From: Arbacia lixula | Lineage: Eukaryota > Echinodermata > Echinoidea > Arbacioida > Arbaciidae | NCBI GenBank assembly: GCA_963669155.1 | Contig: OZ022576.1 | Location: 37,168,807 to 37,232,806 of the forward strand | Length of the DNA: 64,000 nt | Direction of reading: 5' to 3' | Part shown: positions 39,577 through 49,940 of the stretch, piece by piece | Layout of the letters: every line of letters starts with the position of its first letter | How positions within the stretch are numbered: position 1 is the first letter of the stretch | Position numbers and translations under genes: made by a program | Notes under the pieces: model-generated | What the model was told of the DNA's origin: nothing | Seen by the model: the letters and a program-made list of their open reading frames with translations, nothing else | Database searches by the model: none

Positions 39577-40210
39577 TTAAAGGGCCCCTGTTATCAAAAT
39601 ATATGTTGACTTTTGTTGATGCAACTTAATATGTATATAACAAAATCACGAACTGTTGAATGGAAATATGTGTCCTATATTTTAAAATATTTTTTCTATG
39701 TTTTTTCTCAGCACTGATAAGCCCCGCCTCCAAAATATCCTCCAACTCAAGATTCCCCCTGTGACATCACCAAAGGTAGATATTAGCAGGATAATAGACA
39801 TAATTTATGCACAAACTAAACATTGCAATGACTACCTGCAAGTGCTTATAATAGCATCACATACCTAGCACATTTCTGACATAAGGAAACTATTATTCCC
39901 ACATGAAAGGTTGTTAGATGGTATTGTGTAATGCTCCGTGGGCAGGTGGAGGTAGTCATTGCAATGTTTAATTTGTGCATAAATTCTGCTTATTATCCTG
40001 CTAATTTCTACCTTTAATGATGTCACAGGGGGAATTTTGACTTGGAGGATATTTTGGAGGCGGGACTTATCAGTGCTGAGAAAAAATAAAGAAAAATTAT
40101 TTTGAAATATAGGACACATATTTCCATTGAACAGTTAGTGATTTTGTTATGTACATATTAAGTTGCATCAACATAAGTCGACATATATTTTGATGACAAT
40201 GGACCTTTAA
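39577..40210. mobile_element. Long-TIR MITE flanked by TTAA
   Basis: It is a nearly complete inverted repeat with arms of about 270 bases around a centre near 39880. TTAA precedes AGGGCCCCTGTTATCAAAAT on the left, and the right end is the inverse of AGGTCCATTGTCATCAAAAT followed by TTAA. There is no coding capacity. It lies just downstream of gene A. Confidence 0.85.
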
Positions 40211-40573
40211 CCCTTTGTAAGCCAGACAACCTATTGTATGGGATTTGTGTGTATAAAATGGTGAAATGATCCACGAGTGGCACGTCAACATCTATTTCAC
40301 TGCAAACAGTAGTCAAGTTTAGTGATACTTTGCATTTCATTAAGAAGTTGACCCTGTTCTCACATGATGGAAGCAGTACTAAAGCCCAGTATGCCCTTGC
40401 AGAGTATGCCCTATACCGACAGAGAGGTTTCTATCTTTGATTTAAACTTTCATTTTGCTTTCAAAAAAGAAACTGACCCTAAGAGGAAAACAGCTAAGGA
40501 ATATGTTTCCATTCACCATTTGTCCCTGTTCCTGTTTGAATTAATATTTTGCGACTTTTGTACTGTCATTTTT

Positions 40574-40858
40574 GTCTCGCCTGAACAAAGTTCGCCAGAG
40601 ACCGAAAAATCACTTTTCCTGTTAGTTGCTCTGTTGGTCTGTTACAATTTTATTTTTGTTTAACTTGCTCTCATTTCTATTTTTCTGCATCAATTGTGAT
40701 CACACTCGGTACAAATGATCCTTTGGTAATACCACATGGGGTCAAAAGGATGGGGTCAAAAGGTCAAATGATTTGAGTTTTGGTTTAAACTGCTCTACTT
40801 TTTTTCTGCATGTTTATTGATCGAGAAATCAGGCGAGACTCGTGTTTCGCGAACCACC
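40574..40858. mobile_element. GTCTCGCCTG Helentron-like element, complete short copy
   Basis: It opens GTCTCGCCTGAACAAAGTTC with a hairpin to CAGAGAC. The inverted subterminal repeat CAGGCGAGAC at 40830-40839 is followed by the palindrome TTCGCGAA and CCACC, then TTGTT outside. The body has GGTCAAAAGGTCAAATG. It shares its end architecture with the larger 157-bp-repeat elements but not their body. Confidence 0.7.
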
Positions 40859-40963
40859 TTGTTAAAATAATGTTAAAAATAATGCTCAAATATTTTTTTT
40901 TGCTGCAAAAGGGTCAATGAAATGGTATGTGTATGTTGCAAGCTAAAAGAGCAAGCAAACTAT

Positions 40964-41232
40964 GTGTGTGTGTGTGTGTCTGTCTGTTTATGTATGTGTG
41001 TGATTGTGTTTGTGCATGTGTGTGAGTGTGTTTGTGTATGAGTGTGTTTGTGTATGTGTATGAGTGTGTTTGTGTATGTGTATGTGTGTGTTTGTGTGTG
41101 TGAGTGTGTTTGTGTATGTGTTTGTGTGTGTTTGTGTATATGCGAGTATGTTTGTGTATGTGTGCGTGTTTGTGTTTGTGTGTCTATGTGTTGTGTTCGT
41201 GGGTTTTTATGGTTTTATGTATGTGTGCATGA
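40964..41232. repeat. (GT)n-rich microsatellite
   Basis: About 270 bases consist of TGTGTG with TTTG and TATG interruptions. Cys/Val-rich frames through it are artefacts. Confidence 0.9.
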
Positions 41233-41420
41233 GTGGATGTGGCCTTTTTGAAAGAAGTTCAAAGTATCGTATAAAATGGTCTTTAACTCTTGGTGTGCCA
41301 GGCATGACTTTTCCACATACAATACATATAATTCTCATTGAGCAGCAGTTTATGTGGGATAGAAAGGGTTAAATCGCCCATTGTTTAAATGGCACAGGCT
41401 GTATCTATTTTGTCCTTTTT

Positions 41421-43099
41421 GTCTCGCCCACCGGAGGTGAAGGCGAGACTAAGGGATCCAAATGGCGTCCGTCCGTCGTCCGCCCGTCGTCCGTCCGTCG
41501 TCCGTCGTCCGTCACAAATGTTAAAGTTTACCTGCAAGACTCTCTTATGATCCATAACTTGGCAACTGTTACAGCAATGGCAGCCACACTTGGTTGATAG
41601 AAGCACTAGGGGTATCTTCATGTTATGGTGTTGTCAGAGGTCATGTGATGATGTCAAAGGTCATTTGAGGTCATATATTAAAGAGTATGTGCAAGACTCT
41701 CTTTTTCTATGTTAAAGTTTACCTGCAAGACTCTCTTTTGACAAATAACTTCACATAGGTTGCTTGGATTACAACCTAACTTGGGTCATATATAGATGCA
41801 CTGGGGGTACCTTCATGTTATGGTACCGTTGGAGGTCACAGGATAAGGTGAAAGGTCATTTGAGGTCATACGTTAAAGTTTACCTGCAAGACTCTCTTTT
41901 GACAAATAACTTCACATGGGTTGCTTGGATTACAACCCAACTTGGGTCATAGATGCACTGGGGGTACCTTCATGTTATGGTACCATTGGAGGTCACAGGA
42001 TAAGGTGAAAGGTCATTTGAGGTCATACGTTAAAGTTTACCTGCAAGACTCTCTTTTGACAAATAACTTCACATGGGTTGCTTGGATTACAACCTAACTT
42101 GGGTCATAGATGCACTGGGGGTACCTTCATGTTATGGTACCGTTGGAGGTCACAGGATAAGGTCAAAGGTCATTTGAGGTCGTACGTTAAAGTTTACTGC
42201 AAGACTCTCTTTTGACAAATAACTTCACATGGGTTGCTTGGATTACAACCTAACTTGGGTCATAGATGCACTGGGGGTATCTTCATGTTATGGTGCCGTT
42301 GGAGGTCACAGGATAAGGTCAAAGGTCATTTGAGGTCATACGTTAAAGTTTACCTGCAAGACTCTCTTTTGACAAATAACTTCACATGGGTCGCTTGGAT
42401 TACAACCTAACTTGGGTCATAGATGCACTGGGGGTACCTTCATGTTATGGTGCCGTTGGAGGTCACAGGATAAGGTCAAAGGTCATTTGAGGTCATACGT
42501 TAAAGTTTACCTGCAAGACTCTCTTTTGACAAATAACTTCACATAGGTTGCTTGGATTACAACCTAACTTGGGTCATAGATGCACTGGGGGTACCTTCAT
42601 GTTATGGTGCTGTTGGAGGTCACAGGATAAGGTCAAAGGTCATTTGAGGTCATACATTAAAGTTTACTTGCAAGACTCTTGGTGAAGGCTTCCTAACTTG
42701 TGCACAGAATTGTGTGAGCATGTGTGAGCATTACTGATGTAGATTTAGGCAAATATTACTCATGCACATTTATGCAAATTTATTCAAAGTCACTATTTTG
42801 CACCTGATTTTACTTCGCCTTTATTGTGCAACTGATTATCATCCTGTTTTGTCTTTGTCTAATCTAATAGAACTTGGTGGAGGCTTTTTATTCCATCTCA
42901 AAGAAGGGGGAAGGTGGGGGAGGGGGAGTAGATAGAGGAAGTAGCATTGCGTGAAATAGCCCTTCTCATTTATGGAATGTTACATTCTATGGCAGATATT
43001 TCACAATCAGCCAGGGATACAATTCTTTTGCGTAGCAACGGAGATCGCGATATTTCTGGTTATTTTCGCAAGTGGGCGAGACACAATATTGCTAATGCC
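41421..43099. mobile_element. Helentron-like element with 157-bp internal repeats, copy 2
   Basis: Its termini match the element at 19173 (GTCTCGCCCACCGGAGG start with hairpin, GTGGGCGAGAC at 43072-43082, then CAATATTG and GCTAATGCC). About six 157-bp units lie between 41710 and 42670, preceded by a diverged unit (41520-41700). A 300-bp unique segment (42680-43010) is absent from copy 1. There is no coding capacity. Confidence 0.75.
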
Positions 43100-43272
43100 T
43101 TGTTTATGTTTATATATTGCGTTCTCTTTCTAGTATCGTTTCTCTTGGATGATATAATTGTGTTTCGTGTTTATTATCATTATAATGGAAGTATTCATAT
43201 ACAAATAATCAAATGCAACTGCGTTTAATAATCAATTCAATTAAATGTGAACTCAAGGAAGGGAACACATTA

Positions 43273-43471
43273 GGGCCATTCTCATTGGACTTTAAAAAAT
43301 CGCGAAGTTAAAAAAATCTCGAAGTTAGGGTGAAAGTTGCCTACCAACAGCCGTCCGAAACTTCGCAACTCAGAGCGCGATTTGTCTAACTTCGCGAGTT
43401 TTTGGTGTAATGAGAACACGAGTGTCAAACTTAGTAAACTTTGTAAAATTTTTTGTAATGAGAATGGCCCT
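43273..43471. mobile_element. Short MITE with TA flanks upstream of gene C
   Basis: GGGCCATTCTCATT at the left is mirrored by AATGAGAATGGCCC at the right with TA on each side. The interior has TCGCGAAGTT words in both orientations. It lies about 200 bases upstream of the probable first exon of gene C. Confidence 0.8.
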
Positions 43472-43526
43472 ATTGGCGCACAGTTATAGTACTCTTGACT
43501 AGCGCGTAGTTAAAATAACCTGCTTG

Positions 43527-43534
43527 TGACGTCA
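43527..43534. promoter_or_regulatory. CRE/ATF-type site upstream of gene C
   Basis: A perfect TGACGTCA palindrome lies about 145 bases before the proposed start codon of gene C, in a locally GC-richer segment. Two further GTGACGTCAC words occur inside the coding exon (near 44343 and 44445). Confidence 0.4.
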
Positions 43535-43672
43535 CAATGCAAGCGTGACAACGCTACCATGTTTTTGTTTACATTTCTTTCACTTTCTTGAAAGTTCTCA
43601 TTGCTCTCGGATCAATTTATGATTCTTTGCAATTGTTGCTGATATTTTTGGCGAATTTCCGATTCTCTCACG

Positions 43673-43684
43673 ATGATGCATTTG
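43673..43684 (+). CDS. Gene C exon 1, proposed start
   Basis: The sequence ATGATGCATTTG|GTGAGT provides two in-frame start codons and a perfect splice donor. The large exon at 44295 begins directly after a CTCATAG acceptor and is in phase with it. The predicted N-terminus is MMHL joined to MISSKRV. The 5' UTR would precede, from about 43550. If this exon is wrong, the ATG at 44295 still provides a start. Confidence 0.5.
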
Positions 43685-44294
43685 GTGAGTGCAGTATGTG
43701 AGTAACTTACTGAAACTTCATTGTACTAAATGACTTTGCAGCATGGATTGCTCATATTTTGAGCGAGATTGGTGAAAAACGAAGATGACAATCATGTAGG
43801 CCAATAGTGATATCACATTACATGTACTCTATGTTACGTTAGCGGCTGGGCCTGAACTCGACTGGAATGGTACCGCAAAATCTTGGAAAGCTTAAAAAAG
43901 TTTTCTTTAACGGAAGGGAAATAAACCATATCAAACCTTGACAATAGAGAAACACAACGAACCAATTCTTTACAGTAGTCGCTATGTCGCTATGTAATCG
44001 TACATACTCGGGAATAATGTAACCGTTCGTTGCAAGTGAGACCTTCTTCCTTCTGAAAAGCTCAATTGAGTGAAGCTATTGATTTGAGCATTGATATTTT
44101 GAGCTCATTTAGTAATGCGGCATGTGATGCAACAATTCATTCGAAATCATATTTGCGTTCAGCTGCATTTCTTCAAAAAGTAAATACAATAGTACCGCAT
44201 CATGTTTATCTTCATGTTAGCTTCATTAGTTAAGAACTATTCTAGTTTAGGAAACCTTTTCAGTATTTTTTTATTGTCTTGATCTTTCTCATAG

Positions 44295-45911
44295 ATGATA
44301 TCATCAAAAAGAGTTGCGACTCAAGGTTCTTCTGCCAGCTGCCGTGACGTCACCACCACGTCATGCTTCCCTTGGCGCATCCCCGAGCCCAGAATCCCCG
44401 CTGCACTGCGCACTCTGCCCAGCAAGCTGCTCAACACTACATCTGTGACGTCACAGCCCCGTCATGAGACACTTCCGACCAATGGCGGCAGCTCTTTCTT
44501 CAGTTCAATCAGGCGACGCTTTCACTCCAACCATGTCGAGCCTTTTGAGAACGCCGGCGACGATGGAGACGCCCTCTTTACCAAAGTAGCAGTGTCGCGG
44601 TCAGTTGGACACGTTCACGACCAGTTTGCGAGACTGGCGGTCAAGGACGTTGGCACGAGGCGGTCAGCGAGCGCACAATACCTACGTCTTCCAGAGTCTG
44701 AGCAGACTCAGAAATTAGTTAGTCATGCATTCCTTCTCCCAGGTGCTGTAGCTGATGACGTAATCGAGGAAAGCTCGCCTGTAGCCTCAACTTCCAAGGC
44801 CGCTCTGAGGACATCTTGTACCACAAGTGCACGTGACACTGTTGATGAGACAAGGCGTGCTCCAGAACTGCCGGAGAAATATGTTGAAGAGGACGATCAA
44901 ATGCAAAATGGAGATCAACAGCCACATCCTCATAAGGTCGATGTCCTCATCATCCACCAAAGCAATGACGACATGGCTTCTGATTACTGTTTGGGAGTTG
45001 ACGAAGACAGGATTGAAAGAGCTACGTTGAGCTCGATTGAGATAGTCGAGGGGAGCTCGCCTAGAGACGCCAAGGAGGCGAAGGCTCCGTTAGAAAACGA
45101 CATGGACGAGAATGTTACATTGTCACGTGATGAAGGCAATGATGTATCCTCACTTCCGCTGTACGAGGATAACGACACGGAGGATGATACCCACAAGGAT
45201 CAAGTCGCATACGTTGACGAAGACAACGAGAAAAAGGGAGCTACATTTTCACGTGATGTAGGCACTGTTGTATCATCACTTCCGCTCTATGAAGATGACG
45301 AAACAGAGGATAATACCCGCAAAGATAAAGTCGCGTACATCGACGAAGACAACGAGAATGAGGAGATGGAGTTCTTCGACAAAACAAACGAGGAGTGCGA
45401 TGACGATCTCAACCTCGATGACCTCCTTGATCGCTGTCCGAAGTCCTCCGTCATCAAACACCTCCAGTCAGCCATGGAACTGTCCAAGTGCGTCACCCGT
45501 CAGATGGAGAGGGCGCTGCAGAAGTGGTCCCGCATCTCCTGCGGCCCGTTCTCCAAAGTCCCCGGCAGGAGCCTGGCCAAGGCCGAGCTCATCGATGAGA
45601 GAACCGTGGCACTGCGAACCGAGAGCGCCCGCCAGCTAGACGAGATGAACAAGATGTTCTTCAACTTCTATTGCGTGACGGAGGAGCTCGATGCGATAGA
45701 GAACAAGCAGAGCTGGCTCGTGGAGTCCATCAAGGAGAGGAAGGCGATGGCTGGTGATGAGGATCTCCCCAAACCGGGCAGTCTTCCCAAAGACAGGAAG
45801 AGTCTGTCAGAGCTGTACCTAGACCACAGGGCGGAAGGCAGGTCTGTAGACCATAAGGTCAGGGCTCTGGTGGGACCCAGGATCCCTCCAACAATCGAGG
45901 AAGAGGACTAG
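44295..45911 (+). CDS. Gene C main exon: acidic protein with a 42-residue tandem duplication, unknown function
   Basis: An open frame of 538 codons ends in TAG. The start is either its own ATG or, more likely, the upstream exon spliced at TTTCTCATAG. The N-terminal part is Ser/Arg/Pro-rich and basic; the middle is acidic. Two 126-bp tandem copies (about 45114-45239 and 45240-45365) encode SSLPLYEDNDTEDDTHKD and SSLPLYEDDETEDNTRKD units ending in a DEDNE stretch. The C-terminal 170 residues are more ordered and probably helical, with DLNLDDLLDRCPKSSVIKHL, MELSKCVTRQMERALQKW and MNKMFFNFYCVTEELDAIEN. There is no signal peptide or membrane span. I do not recognise the family. Codon use and GC differ strongly from the flanks, supporting a real gene. 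Confidence 0.85.
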   Translation: MISSKRVATQGSSASCRDVTTTSCFPWRIPEPRIPAALRTLPSKLLNTTSVTSQPRHETLPTNGGSSFFSSIRRRFHSNHVEPFENAGDDGDALFTKVAVSRSVGHVHDQFARLAVKDVGTRRSASAQYLRLPESEQTQKLVSHAFLLPGAVADDVIEESSPVASTSKAALRTSCTTSARDTVDETRRAPELPEKYVEEDDQMQNGDQQPHPHKVDVLIIHQSNDDMASDYCLGVDEDRIERATLSSIEIVEGSSPRDAKEAKAPLENDMDENVTLSRDEGNDVSSLPLYEDNDTEDDTHKDQVAYVDEDNEKKGATFSRDVGTVVSSLPLYEDDETEDNTRKDKVAYIDEDNENEEMEFFDKTNEECDDDLNLDDLLDRCPKSSVIKHLQSAMELSKCVTRQMERALQKWSRISCGPFSKVPGRSLAKAELIDERTVALRTESARQLDEMNKMFFNFYCVTEELDAIENKQSWLVESIKERKAMAGDEDLPKPGSLPKDRKSLSELYLDHRAEGRSVDHKVRALVGPRIPPTIEEED

Positions 45912-46239
45912 ACACTTCATGCTTGATAAACGGTATTGCACAAAATGCCGTTCTTGGTCTTCTCACTCCGCCACTGTCAAAAGGGGGGAGATCAGATACC
46001 ACGTGGGACTAATCTGTGTAAAACATACGAACGGATAAAACACTGGATGCATGACGGAGGATTTGATTTAAACTCTGCCAAGAATAAAGATACCTCTAAC
46101 CATACAATACTGGGCGAAGGGGGAAAGAAGAAATATATTCCAAAATGGAAGAACATGCGAGTGCGTGGGCGGAATGACAGTTTATTTCGTTGTCGATACG
46201 AAAACAGGAGCATTTCCTTACCCAGCTTTTATGAAATGT
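45912..46239 (+). other. Probable 3' UTR of gene C
   Basis: AATAAA occurs at 46083 and again near 46408. There is no further long frame likely to be coding. Confidence 0.45.
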
Positions 46240-47870
46240 CATATTCTTCTTAAACGATTATAGAACTAAAATGACAAATGTTATCTTTTATATCATAATG
46301 AAAAAGGATTAGACATCAAAAGAATTATAATAATTATACGGTAGTGGGCGTCATTACCATAATCTTCCCAAATGATATGTAGGTTTTATAGTAAACTCAT
46401 TTTGTGTGCAATAAATCCCAAGTCTAAGAAGAAAATCATAATATGCTCGCGTTTTCTTTGCGATAAAAATATATACAGAGGATGGTGGTAAAGACATGAA
46501 CACAGGAATGAGAAATGGGAGAGGAATGGACAGAAAGAGAACAGGGTTAGAAGAGCAAGTTTTTTTTTAAATCTAGAGTGAGAGATGGACAGATATTAGT
46601 AGAGGACGGCAAAGGTAGAGTGAGGAAGGGTGTTAGAGGTGAAGACGGAGAAAGATGTAGAAAGGGAGGGGCAAAATCTAAAGGAGATGGAGGGGGAGAT
46701 ATACGCAGATGGAGACAAAGATAGAATGAGGTAGGTTTGTTGAGATGTAGAGGGAGAGAGAGGAGATATACGTAGAGGAAGACAAAGACAGAGACAGAAG
46801 ACAGAAGATAGTCCGTCGTATGTTTAATTCAAAGTGAGAGAGCAGATGTCGATGTTTTGTTGAAGGGAGATCATTTCCTTTATTACGATTGTAAATACTA
46901 GGAAAGATAGACAAAGAGACAAATAATCAAATGTATATACAGATAACATACAAGGTAAAGAAAACACCGGAGATAAAGAAAAAAAAAAAGTTCATCTCCG
47001 CCTTTTTCATTTCCTTGTTTGTATCCACGTCATATTCTTGTTAAACGATTATACAACTAATATGACAAATTTGATCTTTTATATCATAATGAAAACGAAA
47101 AAGGATTAGACATCAAAAGAATTCTGATAATTATACGGTAGTGGGCGTCATTACCATAATCGTCCCAAATGATATGTAAGCTTTATATTAAACTCATTTT
47201 GTGTGCAACAAATCCCAAGTCTAAGAAGAAAATCATAATATATACTCGCGTTATCTTTGCGGTTGAAATATATACAGAGGATGGTGGTAAAGACATGAAC
47301 ACAGGAATGAGAAGTGGGGGAGGAATGGACAGAAAGAGAACAGAGTTAGAAGAGCAAGGGTTTTTAGATCTAGAGTGAGAGATGGACAGATATTAGTAGA
47401 GGACGACAAAGGTAGAGTGAGGAAGGGTGTAAGAGGTGAAGACGGAGAAAGATGTAGAAAGGGAGAGGCAGATGTCGGTGTTTTGTTGGAGGGAGATCAT
47501 TTCCTTTATTATGATTATAAATACTAGGAAACATAGACAAAGAAACAAATAATCAAATGTATATACAGATAACATACAAGGTAAAGAAAACACCGGAGAT
47601 AAGGGGGAAAAAGTTCATCTCCGCCTTTTTCATTTCCTTGTTTGTATCCACGTGTCTATCGCGTACGCAGGCACTCAAATTTCTTTTACATGGAAATAGA
47701 TTGAAGACAAAATGAAAATAAACTGTGCATTTACGTCAAATGAGTAAATGTATAAACAGATAACATACAGGGTAATAAAAACGCTGGAGATAAAAAGTAC
47801 AGTTTATCTCCCCCTTTTTCATTTCCTTGTTTGTTTGTACCCACGTGTCTATCGCGTACGCAGGCACTCG
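46240..47870. repeat. Tandem duplication, unit about 780 bp, two copies plus partial third
   Basis: TTCTTGTTAAACGATTATA or a close variant, TACGGTAGTGGGCGTCATTA, TATACAGAGGATGGTGGTAA, GATAACATACA(A/G)GGTA and CATTTCCTTGTTTGT recur in order at about 46240, 47030 and (end part only) 47745. Copies are AG-rich in the middle. No gene is seen. Confidence 0.85.
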
Positions 47871-47994
47871 AGAATTCCTCTTAGATGGAAGTATATAAAA
47901 GAGAAAATAGAAGAGCGTCCAAATAACAGTGAGAACAGCCACATGAAATTGTGACGGAGGGCAGAGGGCAGCGAACGAAGGGAATGCATAGAGA

Positions 47995-48222
47995 GTGATG
48001 GGAGACGTGCAGAGAGAGAAGCTGAGAAGAAGAAGAAGAAGAAGAAGAAGGAGAAGAAGAAGAAGAAGAAGAAGAAGAAGAAGAAGAAGAAGAAGAAGAA
48101 GAAGAAGAAGAAGAAGAAGAAGAAGAAGGAGAAGAATGAGAAGGAGAAGAAGAAGAAGAAGAAGAAGAAGAAGAAGAAGAAGAGGAGGAGGAGAAGAGGA
48201 AGAAGAAGAAGAAGAAAAATGA
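47995..48222. repeat. Long (AAG)n trinucleotide repeat
   Basis: More than 60 mostly perfect GAA/AAG triplets with a few GAG and ATG interruptions. Poly-Arg, poly-Lys and poly-Leu frames through it are artefacts. Such purine tracts can form triplex (H-DNA). Confidence 0.95.
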
Positions 48223-48760
48223 TGGGTGGAGGGAAATAAGCGGTGTGGCAGGCTCGGTCTACAATATTCCTTCACATCATTCGACGAATCAAATGCCATA
48301 CTGTATACATGATAAGCTGCATAAAATATTAATTTTAAAATTTGACCTTCCAGTACAAACTACGTGCAATAAATGTAAGAACGCAGAATGTGTATATTTC
48401 AAACTAGTTTATTCAAGAAAGAACATCAAATGAAATCACACAAAAAATCTGCTTTTACAAATGGAACAACGTGATAAAATGAAATGAAAATAAGACTCCA
48501 TTGCTTGCGATCTATCACATAACCGGGCAGCCATTACAATTTACCTAGAACATTAATACCATAAGAACAATGTACAAAACAGAATTTAAAACGCATGTTG
48601 AAATGTCGTTGTCTTTCACGTGTATTATACTTTTTGAACCATATTTTTCTACTCGGTCGTCCAGATTAAATGCATTATGTCATAACGTATACATTACAAC
48701 ATCTGCCATCCACTTGGAACAGTTGATTCTAAGATGACAGTGACCCCCTTTAATCCACGT

Positions 48761-49015
48761 CCTGTATGTGGTCTAGTGGTGAGGGTCCTTACCCTTCGTA
48801 GGTCCTAGGTTCGAGCGAGGCGTGGTGCGTGAACCAAACATGCCTACGGTGTCTTGCCTATTGGTCCCTCGCAACTCAGGCGAAGTAAATGGGTTACTTG
48901 CCGGGCATTTTATCAAAGTAGCCTTTAAGCGCCCCATACGACGAATCAGCTCAGCAAGGGTGATTATCGAAATTTGATTATATAGCGCAGTGGAGTATAG
49001 GAATATAGTAATTGC
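48761..49015 (+). mobile_element. tRNA-derived SINE (Glu-like head)
   Basis: A tRNA-like head shows an A box (GTGGTCTAGTGGTGAGG, about 48769-48785) and a B box (GGTTCGAGC, about 48808-48816). The opening resembles tRNA-Glu/Asp. A non-tRNA body with GGTTACTTGCCGGGCATTTT follows. It is too diverged in the stems to be a working tRNA. Confidence 0.65.
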
Positions 49016-49179
49016 GCAATATGAGATATACGGATGATTACTTCTATTATTTCATTTCGTTACAATAAACTGCTGTACACTCTTTTTCATACTATAATTG
49101 TGTAATTCCATTAATTGACATTTAAGAAGGTTAAGTTGGCAATGCTACGCGTAATATTCTTCAAGAACAAGATGATACT

Positions 49180-49275
49180 TTAATAAATACTATTTAGAAA
49201 ATAGTAAAACTTTCGGTAACACCATGTGGTTGTTTCTGTGGTTTTACTATTTTCTAAATAGTATTTATTAGTACA
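49180..49275. repeat. Palindrome around ACTATTTAGAAAATAGTAAA
   Basis: AATAAATACTATTTAGAAAA is followed about 60 bases later by its inverse. The half TTCACTATTTTTCAAATAGT at 16762 and 18483 is related, so it is a dispersed family. On the minus strand it contains AATAAA (49264-49269), which could serve as poly(A) signal for the ITIH gene. Confidence 0.6.
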
Positions 49276-49656
49276 CTCTCACCATGGAAACATTCCAAGA
49301 ACATTTAAAATGATACATGTTTAGAGCCAGAATAATCAGGGAGAGCAGCTTTCTTTAGAGCGTAATCGTAGCTCGTTTTCCTAAACGGATCAGAAAACGT
49401 CAGTAAAATGGTCGAGAACGTTATAAAGTTGCCCTGTGTTTGATGTGTGGGCGCCTTGCTTGCTACATAACATGACTTATACAATGATGCGGGAAGATCG
49501 GGAGGAAAATTCGTTACTCCCTTTAAGTGGATAAGCAATATGTTTCCCAAGCATCCTTTAAAACATGTCCTCTAGATACATTGCCTCCAACGCTTACATT
49601 CACTTCCATTGTGACGTCATAACTTGCTCCTTATTTCAGGTCTCGATCGTATATTA

Positions 49657-49940
49657 TCAATCTTTGGCGCCGACGCGCGCAGCCGGGTGCGCCATCAGAT
49701 GAGGTCGCTTATAATCAGCGTAGTCTCCCTCGATCAGCCCCTTGCCATTGTCGGCAGCGAACCAGCACTGCTTCCAGTCTCTGACCAGCGGGATGCGCCG
49801 GGACTTTCTGGTGACGGCCACGGAGCGGTTGTCGATGAAGAGGGTGGCGTTGACGCCTTCGGAGATCATCGAGTTTAGTGGGTCGACCGTGTTCATTGCT
49901 GGCACGGAGACCAAGACTTCCTTCTTCACATGGAATTGAC
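49657..49940 (-). CDS. ITIH: ITIH exon 12, C-terminus
   Basis: It encodes [20 protein letters not shown] through [20 protein letters not shown] and [20 protein letters not shown], ending in TGA. CWF..N-GKGLI-G-Y-DY is the family's terminal signature. The tail after KRPHLM is unusually long by about 11 residues. Confidence 0.95.

Noticed and set aside
40364-40663. 99-codon frame
   Set aside because: Its end lies inside a Helentron-like element and nothing supports the rest.
41042-41372. Cys/Val-rich frames
   Set aside because: Translation of the GT microsatellite.
44719-45639. Alternative frames on both strands inside gene C
   Set aside because: They are shadows of the 538-codon frame, without their own splice or family evidence.
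47736-48299. 187-codon minus-strand frame with a poly-Leu core, and the poly-Arg frame opposite
   Set aside because: Translation of the AAG/CTT repeat; no independent coding signal.
48761-48830. Functional tRNA-Glu gene
   Set aside because: A and B boxes are present but the stems do not pair well, and a SINE-like body follows.
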